Shown in pieces: positions 56,480-64,000 of a DNA stretch of 64,000 nucleotides. Within the stretch, counting starts at the first letter, position 1; every line of letters begins with the position of its first letter. A program made the translations under genes and the position numbers. The stretch is from Lutraria lutraria (Eukaryota > Mollusca > Bivalvia > Venerida > Mactridae): NCBI GenBank assembly GCA_964023205.1, contig OZ026840.1:27904064-27968063 (forward strand), given 5' to 3'. A model generated the notes under the pieces. That model made no database searches. It saw only the letters and a list, made by a program, of their open reading frames with translations, and was not told the origin of the DNA.

Positions 56480-58849
56480 GAATTGTTAGCATATAGATTA
56501 AATAGAATTATTACCATTATATTTATTTACATATTTCAAGGTGCAATTTTATATTAAACACCCTAATTAATGACCTTATACGGTGTGCATTAATTTTTAA
56601 GGGCTAAATCTTGATTAAACATGTAAATAAATATTGCAGTAACAATTCTGCTTGATATCTGTTTACAATTCATGCATATTGCATAACCTCAATAATGATT
56701 AAACAGGCTTATATGCAATATGCATGAACAAATATCAAGCGGAATTGTTACTGCAATATCTATTTACATGTTTGAAAGCCAAATTTTGATTGAATATCAT
56801 AATAAATGACCTGTTATATTGTTCATTGGTTATTGAAGGGAAATCGTTAATTAAATATCCCTTTTAATGAAGTTATAGAATGTGCATGAATTGCATACAG
56901 ATATTTAAGGGAATTATTACTGCAATGTTTATTTACATGTTTCAAAACCAAATCTTGATTGAAAATCATAATAAATGAGGTTATAAATTGTTCATCAGTT
57001 GTCAACGGCAAATTTTGATTAAATAACCCATTTAATGTCCCTTTAGAAAGTGCATGAATTGTAAACATATATTTATCAGAATTGTTACTTCAATATTTTT
57101 GTTTTGCATATGTCAATGCCAAATTTGATTGAATATCATAACAAAAATGACCTGATATGTTGTTCATTGATTAATAAAGAGAAATATTTGTTTAAATATC
57201 CTATTTAATGATCTTATGTAATGTTCATGAATTGTATACAGATATTTAAGTTTCTATTTTAAGTAACTTCAATTTTTTCTATACATATTCCAAAGCCTAA
57301 TTATGATTGAATGTCAAAATAAATTACCTAATATATTGTTCATTGATAATAAAAGAGACATCTTTTATTAGATATCCTATAAAGTTATATACTGTACATG
57401 AATTGTATACAGATATTTAAGGGAAGTGTTGCTTCAATATTTTTCTTACATATTTCAAAACCCAATTTTGATGGAAATACCTTAATAAATGAGATTATAA
57501 GATGTTCATTGTTTGTCAACTGCAAAATTTGATTGAATAACTCCATTAATGACCATTTAGAATGTTCATGAATTGTAAACATACATTTATCTGATGTATT
57601 TCTTCAATATTTTTCCATACATATTTCCAAGCCCAATTATGATTGAATATCATAATAAATGACCTTATTTTTTGCTCATTGATTATAAAGAGAAATCTTT
57701 GATGAAATATCCTATCTAATATGGTTATGTAATGTGCATAAATTGTATAGAGGTATTTATGCGAAATATTACTTCAATATTTTTCTTACATATTTCAAAG
57801 TTCAATTTTGATTAAAAACATAATAAATGACCTAATATATTGCTCATTGATTATAAAAGAGAAATCTTTGATTAAATATCCTATTTAATGTAGTTATGTA
57901 TAGGGCATAAATTGTATAGCGGTATTTATGTGAATTAATACTTCAATATTTTTCTATACATAATTATTTCAAAGTCTAATTTTGATAGAAATACATAAAT
58001 AAATGTTGTTATAAGATGTTCATTGTTTGTCAACTGCAAAATTTGATTAAATAACCTAATTTTAAATGACCCTCCAGAATATGCATGAATTGTAAACATA
58101 CATTTATCAGAATTATTACTTCAGTATTTTTGTTTTATATTGCAAAGGCATGTTTGATTAAAAAATCATAATAATTAAATGACCTGATATATTGTTCATT
58201 GAATATTGAAGAGAAATCTTCGATTATATATCCTATTTAATGAAGTTATATAAAGTGCATACATAGTAGACAGGTATTTAAGGGAATTAAATTATTACTT
58301 TTATATTTTTTTTTCATATTTCAAAGCCCAATTTTGATGGAAATACCTTAATAAATGGGTTTATAAGATGTTCATTGTTTGTCAACTGCAAAATTTGATT
58401 GAATAACTCCATTAATGACCATTTAGAATGTTCATGAATTGTAAACATACATTTATCCGATGTATTTCTTCAATATTTTTCCATACATATTTCCAAGCCC
58501 AATTTAATTATTGAATATCATAATAAATGACCTTATGTATTGCTCATTGATTATAAAGAGAAATCTTTTATTAAATATCCTATCTAATATGGTTATGTAA
58601 TGTGCATAAATTGTATAGAGGCATTTATGTGAATTATTACTTCAATATTTTTCTTACATATTTCAAAGTTCAATTTTGATTAAAAACATAATAAATAACC
58701 TAATATATTGCTCATTGATTATAAAGAGAAATCTTTGATTAAATATCCTATCTAATATGGTTATGTAATGTGCACAAATTATATAGAGGTATTTATGTGA
58801 ATTATTACATCAATATTTTTCTTACATATTTCAAAGTCAAATTCATCAT
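56480..58849. repeat. AT-rich satellite-like array, ~170-bp monomers in ~345-bp dimers (left part)
   Basis: Monomer A carries ATTGCTCATTGATTATAAAG, then GAAATCTTTGATTAAATATC and TGTGCATAAATTGTATAGAGG. Monomer B carries AAGATGTTCATTGTTTGTCA, then ACTGCAAAATTTGATTGAAT and GAATTGTAAACATACATTTATC. Both share ATTACTTCAATATTTTTCTTACATATTTC-like sequence. The GAAATCTTT word occurs near 57691, 57862, 58212, 58560 and 58727, giving spacings of 171, 350, 348 and 167 bp. The array resumes at 62990 after the LINE. Monomers are 10-25 percent diverged by eye. Confidence 0.8.
56617..56773. repeat. Large inverted repeat (~62-69-bp arms, ~26-bp loop)
   Basis: The left arm (56617-56685, from AAACATGTAAATAAATATTG to CATGCATATTGCATA) is the reverse complement of the right arm (56712-56773), apart from a few substitutions and a 7-base gap in the right arm. 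It lies at the left side of the satellite field and can form a long hairpin. It looks like an inverted duplication of one satellite monomer. Confidence 0.8.
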
Positions 58850-59096
58850 CATCATCTTTGATAATGGCAAACAGTCCATCCGGACTATAATGGCCATGCG
58901 TGGGGTGTTAGTAAAGTGATAGATTGTCAAGCCTCCCAAGCTACTCAATCCACCCAGGAGGACATTGACAATGTGATAAAAAAATAGTGCAAAACCTATT
59001 TTAGCCTTTATAGCCTATAAAGTGCAAAACCTACTATGTACATGGTGAAGAAACAAGAATGTTAGTGCTGTTAAAAGATAAAAGCATCTGTATTGT

Positions 59097-60635
59097 CTAT
59101 GGGTTGTGAGGCAACAAAGCCACTCCTGACTTAAACGCAGGGTTTGAGTCAGAATTGACTAAGTATACTGGCAGTGAGTTCCATAAGACTATTGTCCTGG
59201 GAAAGAAAGAGTATTTTATGTAGTCAGTTGGTGAGTGTGGGATCTTATATGCCAGATGGTGGTGATGTCGGGATGGTCTTGCTAATGTTTCCATATATTG
59301 TGATGGTATAATATCAACAAGCCCATAGTGTATTTTGTGGAATAGACTAAGACGAATGTTTTGTCTTCTGTGTTCTAAGGAATCCCATTGTAATTGATCT
59401 ATTATTTTTGTTACTGCACCTGGTGTCTTTGAATAATTATTGGTAACAAATCGGGCAGCCCTTTTTTGGACATTTTCTAACTTTTGGATATCATTTTGTT
59501 GATAGGGGTCCCAGACGGATGCACAGTATTCTAAAGAAGGTCTTACTAGAGACTTGTAGGCTGCTGATTTAGTTTCAGGTTTAGCAGAATGTAAGTTCCG
59601 TTTTAAGAAACCAAGATTTTGGCTGGCTTTATTTGTTATTTTATTTATGTGTGGTGTCCAAGAAAGATTAGATGAAAGTTCCACACCAAGGTAAGTTGCC
59701 TGTTGTACTACTGACAAGGGCTGGTTGTGTAGAGTGTATACATAGTTATAAGAGACAGGTTTTTTAGATTTTGGTTTAGAGATGTGTATGATATGACATT
59801 TGTCCACGTTGAAGGACATCTTCCATTTCTTCTCCCACTCCTCCAGTCTGTTCAGATCCTCCTGTAAGGTCTGTGAGTCCATAGCTGAGTGTATTTCCCG
59901 ATATATGATACAATCATCAGCAAAGAGCCTCACCTTTGAAACAACACTGACAGGTAGATCATTAATGTAGAGAAGAAATAGAAGAGGTCCTAAAACTGAA
60001 CCCTGTGGAACACCAGAATCAACAGTGGCTTCAGATGAGATTGCACCATCAACAACTACCTTCTGGGTTCTATTACTGAGGAAGGCCTGTATCCAGTGAT
60101 GAGTGTTACCTCTGATGCCATAATGTTTTAATTTATGAAGGAGTCTTCTATGATCTACAACATCAAAAGCCTTGCTAAAATCCATAATAGCGACATCAAC
60201 CTGGCTTTCCCTTACAGATTTGACTAGATCATGAATGAAACCAACAAGTTGGGTCTCACATGATCTACGAGCACGAAAGCCATGCTGATTGTCGACTAGA
60301 ATGTCATTTGCATCTAGATAATCAATGGTGTTACTGACCACAATGTGTTCAAGTAATTTGCATGCAATACAGGTCAAAGACACGGGTCGATAATTGCTTG
60401 GCTTAAATTTCTCCCCCTTTTTAAAGACTGGGGTGACATTTGCATGATTCCAATCAGATGGTACAAGACCGGATAGCAGGGATTTATTGTATATAAGAGT
60501 GAGGACGGGTGCTATTTCTGCAGCACATTCTTTAAGTATTATTGGTTTTATAGCATCAGGGCCAGCAGCTTTATGAGGATTTAGGTTCCTAAGTAACTTA
60601 ACAACGCCCTCTTCTGACACAGTAATATCTTTCAT
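59097..60635 (-). CDS. LINE reverse transcriptase part, frameshifted from endonuclease part
   Basis: The 512 residues from the first Met contain the reverse transcriptase blocks in order: NPHKAAGPDAIKP (19-31), NYRPVSLTCIACKLLE (81-96), HGFRARRSCETQL (118-130), MDFSKAFDVVDH (151-162), SGVPQGSVLGPLLFLLYIND (207-226) and the catalytic FADDC (238-242). Then come the LINE thumb/connection (YLGVELS), SLVRPSLEYCASVWDPY, KRAARFVTNNYS and a C-terminal YSFFPRTIVLWNSLP. The catalytic Asp pair is intact. The frame stays open upstream of this Met to 60728, where it meets the end of the endonuclease frame. In related LINEs endonuclease and RT are one polypeptide, so this RT is cut off by a frameshift. The enzyme copies element RNA into DNA at a nicked target. 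Confidence 0.9.
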   Translation of the reverse strand: MKDITVSEEGVVKLLRNLNPHKAAGPDAIKPIILKECAAEIAPVLTLIYNKSLLSGLVPSDWNHANVTPVFKKGEKFKPSNYRPVSLTCIACKLLEHIVVSNTIDYLDANDILVDNQHGFRARRSCETQLVGFIHDLVKSVRESQVDVAIMDFSKAFDVVDHRRLLHKLKHYGIRGNTHHWIQAFLSNRTQKVVVDGAISSEATVDSGVPQGSVLGPLLFLLYINDLPVSVVSKVRLFADDCIIYREIHSAMDSQTLQEDLNRLEEWEKKWKMSFNVDKCHIIHISKPKSKKPVSYNYVYTLHNQPLSVVQQATYLGVELSSNLSWTPHINKITNKASQNLGFLKRNLHSAKPETKSAAYKSLVRPSLEYCASVWDPYQQNDIQKLENVQKRAARFVTNNYSKTPGAVTKIIDQLQWDSLEHRRQNIRLSLFHKIHYGLVDIIPSQYMETLARPSRHHHHLAYKIPHSPTDYIKYSFFPRTIVLWNSLPVYLVNSDSNPAFKSGVALLPHNP

Positions 60636-60712
60636 CTCGGGATGAGGACTTTTGCCAAGGTTAGGAAGGTCAGTATCATCTGGTTTGGTGAATACGGAGC
60701 AAAACTGGCGAT

Positions 60713-62719
60713 TTAAAATATTTGCTTTTCACAAGAATTTGATTTTAACACACCATTTTCTCTAAGTGGTGCGACACCACATGAGTCATTTTTGAGACTT
60801 TTTATAAAACTCCAGAATTTATTTGTAGTACCATGTTTGTGTTCCGATGGATCACAAACAATGTTGTTAATATAATTCCAGTATGCTTTTCTAGTTTTGT
60901 TTTGTATCACTGCTTTTAATTTCTTAAGTTTATCATAATACTTTCCATTGGTTTTTTTGAATTTAGCATACAGCCTATCTCTTTTTTTAAGTAACTTTTT
61001 TATTTCAGCGTTTATCCAAGACAAGTGGTGTTTTCCATTTACAATTTTTGATGGTACATGTACGTTTATCAGTCTCTCAAGTTCTGATGTGAATCTATCC
61101 CAAAGTTCTTGGATTTTTAATTTATCAGAATTTTTATTTAGTTCTATACCAAATTTTACTAACTCGGATTTGAAACCATTCCAATCGGCTTTTTCAAACA
61201 AAAAGATCTTTCTCCTTTCCTTATAGTTTATTCTAGGAGTTGAAGTTATGTCAATAAAAGGTATACAATGGTCACTAAAACCAGGAATGACTTTTATGTT
61301 GTCTACTAAAGTAGGGTTATTTATGAATATGAGATCAAGGGTGTTTTGTGTAGTGTCAGTGATTCTTGTTGGTTCATGAATCAATTGTTGAAAGCCGAAC
61401 GAGTCTGCTAGATCAAGGATTTTGTTGCTTTCATCAACATGGGTAGCTCCAGCACCAACAATGAGAGACTGCCAGTTTACATCACCAAGGTTTAGGTCTC
61501 CACCAACTATGACGGTATTGTTTGTATTATCAATCAGAGAGGTGGTACGATTTATTTCATCAATACAACTGAAATCCCTATCTGGCCTGTAGGCACTACA
61601 AACATAAAGATCTTGTTTTCCTTTCTGTTTAATTTGAGCCCAAATAATTTCTGATTCAGACTGGAGTTCAGGCAAAGAGTTACTAGTTAGTTTGTTTGAG
61701 ACAAGTATGAACACCCCCCCTCCGGTACGCTTTTTTCGGTCTTTCCTATAGACTTTATAACCAGGTGGGAAAACTTCAGAGTTTTTTATGTGGGACTTCA
61801 GCCAAGACTCAGTTCCAAGCACTATATCTGGCTTGACAGAATCTAGCATTGCAAGAAAACCCAAATTTTTCTTTTTCACAGATTGACAGTTAGCTGTTAT
61901 TATTTTAAGATGTTGGACATTTTGTCTCCTTCCAATCTGTTTTGGTGCTCTATTTGATTGAATAGGATTTTTTGGATGTGATGATTTTCGAGATGGAGTG
62001 CTACTATGTATAGGATGTTGGATTGTAGCAGTAGGTGATTGAATATATGATAAATCTGAACTGATGTTTGATATGGAATTATCTGAATCAACAATTGACG
62101 AGCTTTCAAATAGTGAAGATGCAAAGTTTGGTAAACCGCATTTAAGACATTCCCATGGTTCGTCTGGGTGGTCAGAATGAAAATCATAGTTATGTGTGCT
62201 CATTCCTTGGCATTGTGCATGGTACCAGGTGCTGCACTCCTCACAAAAAATGCCTCGGTCTGGATGCCAACCTACTACTTCAGCACAAATACCACAAAGA
62301 TCTGATCTATCATTTATTGTGCTGCTTGGACCTGGATTAGTTTCAATGTCAAAAGCCATCATTAACAAAATGAGGCAGATGTACATAAGAGTGAGCCTGT
62401 TTTCACTGAGGAGCCTCTTTCTAAACCTTTTCAAATATAGCAGGCCAGACGACAAGCCAAAAGCAAGATCTAGAGCTGGTGTACCATCGTCTGTTCTTAT
62501 AAAGGTACAAAATGTCTGGAAAAATTTTGAAATATGAAATGGGCTGATCCCAGTCTGACAAATGTTATTGAGCTTAATGGAACCTAGCGTTTTGAAGGAG
62601 CCTCCTCCGTTTTGGTTAGACAACTCAGCACTCACTATATATAGAGAGAAGGATAAAATCCCCATCATACACAGAGTGATTTTACACATGTTTAATGCGA
62701 AAAAAGCTATAAATGTCAA
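60713..62719 (-). CDS. LINE N-terminal part: hydrophobic leader, 2A-like motif, PHD finger, APE endonuclease
   Basis: 668 residues. Residues 11-34 look like a signal peptide (MCKITLCMMGILSFSLYIVSA). A second hydrophobic run at 111-123 leads into DIETNPGP (124-131), matching the D-V/I-E-x-N-P-G-P 2A rule, with skipping expected between Gly130 and Pro131. A C4HC3 PHD-type zinc finger follows (C142, C145, C159, C162, H167, C170, C191, C194). A Ser-rich linker leads to the APE endonuclease (from about 271), with TANCQS (Asn277), GTESWL (Glu304), SAYRP (377-379), GGDLN (407-410) and FSDHC (481-485). After the endonuclease a basic helical region leads to the stop after CEKQIF, where the frame changes. 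I chose the first Met; Met11 is also plausible. Confidence 0.9.
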   Translation of the reverse strand: MTFIAFFALNMCKITLCMMGILSFSLYIVSAELSNQNGGGSFKTLGSIKLNNICQTGISPFHISKFFQTFCTFIRTDDGTPALDLAFGLSSGLLYLKRFRKRLLSENRLTLMYICLILLMMAFDIETNPGPSSTINDRSDLCGICAEVVGWHPDRGIFCEECSTWYHAQCQGMSTHNYDFHSDHPDEPWECLKCGLPNFASSLFESSSIVDSDNSISNISSDLSYIQSPTATIQHPIHSSTPSRKSSHPKNPIQSNRAPKQIGRRQNVQHLKIITANCQSVKKKNLGFLAMLDSVKPDIVLGTESWLKSHIKNSEVFPPGYKVYRKDRKKRTGGGVFILVSNKLTSNSLPELQSESEIIWAQIKQKGKQDLYVCSAYRPDRDFSCIDEINRTTSLIDNTNNTVIVGGDLNLGDVNWQSLIVGAGATHVDESNKILDLADSFGFQQLIHEPTRITDTTQNTLDLIFINNPTLVDNIKVIPGFSDHCIPFIDITSTPRINYKERRKIFLFEKADWNGFKSELVKFGIELNKNSDKLKIQELWDRFTSELERLINVHVPSKIVNGKHHLSWINAEIKKLLKKRDRLYAKFKKTNGKYYDKLKKLKAVIQNKTRKAYWNYINNIVCDPSEHKHGTTNKFWSFIKSLKNDSCGVAPLRENGVLKSNSCEKQIF

Positions 62720-62989
62720 TTTTTTTTTATTTTAAGGTCGCGGAAATAGATGACAAAGCGACTTCAGAGCAAGAAAGGTGCCAACAATCTAGTTGGGAAA
62801 TGCCAATAATTACCCTCACTCCGTGTAAGATGTCCCAGTTCCTATTTTACACAAGTATGATGGTAAAGAACCTGATGGAATTGGTTAAATTGTGAAAAAT
62901 GGACCTCTTTGAAAAAAGTGAACCCCACGCAATCACCGGAACTCATTGATTTTTTTCATTATTACCACACTAGTCACTAGCTTATCAAA

Positions 62990-63900
62990 ATCAATCAAAA
63001 TTTTGATTGAAAACATAATAAATGACTTAATATATTGCTCATTGATTATAAAAGAGAAATCTTTGATTAAATATCCTATTATATGTAGGTATGTATTGTG
63101 CATAAATTGTATAGAGGTATTTATGTGCATGATAACTTCAATATTTTCCTTACATAGTTCAAAGCCCAATTTTGATGGAAATACCTTAATAAATGAGGTT
63201 AACTGCAAAATTTGATTAAATAACCCCATTAATGACCCTTTAGAATGTTCATGAATTGTAAACATACATTTATCTGAAGTATTTCTTCAATATTTTTCCA
63301 TACATATTTCCAAGCCCAATTATGATTGAATATCATAATAAATGACCTTATTTTTTGCTCATTGATTATAAAGAGAAATCTTTGATGAAATTTCCTATTT
63401 AATGTAGGTATGTATTGTGCATAAATTGTATAGAGGTATTTATGTGCATTATTACTTTAATATTTTTCTTACATATTTCAAAGTCCAGTTTTTATTGACA
63501 AAAATGAATGACCTAATATATTGCTCATTGATTATAAAAGCGAAATCGTTAATGTATTGTGCATAAATTGTATAGAGGTATTTATGTGAATTATTTAATA
63601 CTTCACTATTTTTCTTACATTATTTCAAAACCTAATTTTGATGGAAATACCTTAATAAATGTTGTTTATATAAGATGTTCATTGTTTGTTAACTGTAAAA
63701 TGTGATTAAATAACCCAATTAATGACCCTTCAGAATGTGCATTAATTGTAAACCTAAATTTATCAGAATTATTACTTCAGTAATATATTTTTTTTACATT
63801 TTCAAAGCCAAATTTTGATTGAATATCATAACAATTGACCTGATATATTGCTTATTGATTATTAAAGAGAAATCTTGGTTTAAAGTAAAACAAACCAGCT
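62990..63900. repeat. AT-rich satellite-like array (right part)
   Basis: Continuation of the 56.5-58.85 kb array beyond the LINE, with the same A- and B-type monomer words: TATTGCTCATTGATTATAAA at about 63030, 63354 and 63519; AATTGTAAACATACATTTATC at about 63255. Some monomers are shortened. The recognisable array fades at about 63880, where AAAGTAAAACAAACCAGC begins. Confidence 0.8.
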
Positions 63901-64000
63901 TGTATTTCAATTGTGTAAGATTGTGAATTATGAATATGAATTTGCATATAGGAACGGAATATTATGTAAACAACCCGTGCGCATTTCAGTTTTATTTCAC

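Larger units (their letters stand above)
58850..62990 (-). mobile_element. Nearly full-length CR1-like LINE with 2A-like motif
   Basis: A non-LTR retrotransposon lies on the minus strand inside the satellite array. The array sequence stops at about 58849 (TTTCAAAGTCAAATT) and resumes at about 62990 (AATCAAAATTTTGATTGAAA), so the insert is about 4.1 kb. The 3' end (low coordinates) has ~250 bases of 3' untranslated sequence ending in a GATGATGATGATG tail; the 5' side has ~270 bases upstream of the first reading frame. Flanks TCAAAGTCAAATT and TCAAAATCAATCAAAATT may be an imperfect target duplication. Protein order: hydrophobic N-terminus, 2A-like motif, PHD finger, APE endonuclease, then (in another frame) reverse transcriptase and C-terminal region. 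Divergence from a working copy is small. Confidence 0.85.

Noticed and set aside
60948..61226. Plus-strand frames inside the LINE (also 62155-62537 and 61900-62187 in other frames)
   Set aside because: Shadows of the minus-strand LINE coding sequence; the real frame carries the endonuclease and PHD motifs.

Overview
This is an AT-rich eukaryotic (animal) window with very low gene density, dominated by tandem and interspersed repeats. Three things point to a marine invertebrate, most likely a bivalve mollusc: interspersed elements that open with an ACAAGAGGGCCA-type start and end with a GTGAGCTAA-type end around tandem monomers, tRNA-headed SINEs, and a LINE whose protein carries a 2A-like NPGP motif, a PHD finger, an APE endonuclease and a reverse transcriptase. 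The species assignment is inference. Nothing is prokaryotic: there are no operons, and the coding traces lie in short exons with GT/AG borders.

Layout. 1-9.0 kb: AT-rich DNA with no genes seen, a cluster of ATACGTTA/TAACGTAT words (2.2-4.3 kb), a ~220-bp tandem repeat (5.3-6.3 kb) and small palindromes. 9.0-19.1 kb: one large decayed array of 0.5-0.9 kb units, holding a 52-bp minisatellite (14.5-15.4 kb), a pogo-like MITE relic and, at its right edge, a 5'-truncated LINE (19.1-19.6 kb). 19.6-24.2 kb: mostly unique AT-rich DNA with one tRNA-like SINE head. 24.2-27.1 kb: a nearly perfect 42-bp minisatellite of about 69 units, whose variation sits almost wholly in a 4-bp window around its only CpG. 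27.7-28.6 kb: a GC-rich hairpin and two tRNA-derived SINEs. 31.8-32.5 kb: a 40/49-bp composite VNTR.

34.0-38.0 kb holds the only convincing host-gene traces: on the minus strand, two phase-compatible exons that look like a BEN-type domain and its C-terminal end, plus a short coiled-coil-like exon further upstream. A TA-flanked MITE sits in the intron between the first two. 39.4-41.1 kb: a 47-bp repeat (7 units) followed directly by five copies of a 263-bp unit that each contain a TIR element. 41.7-48.4 kb: a hAT-like foldback element, a 146-bp-monomer element with complete ends, a probable three-level nest of transposons (44.7-47.4 kb) and another decayed tandem element.

50.4-52.8 kb: one candidate exon, a decayed LINE 3' fragment and a tRNA-like head. 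53-64 kb: an AT-rich satellite-like field with ~170-bp monomers alternating as ~345-bp dimers, interrupted by a nearly full-length LINE (about 58.85-62.99 kb, minus strand). The LINE has an N-terminal hydrophobic segment, a 2A-like skip motif, a PHD finger and an APE endonuclease in one frame, and the reverse transcriptase in another. One small frameshift separates the two.
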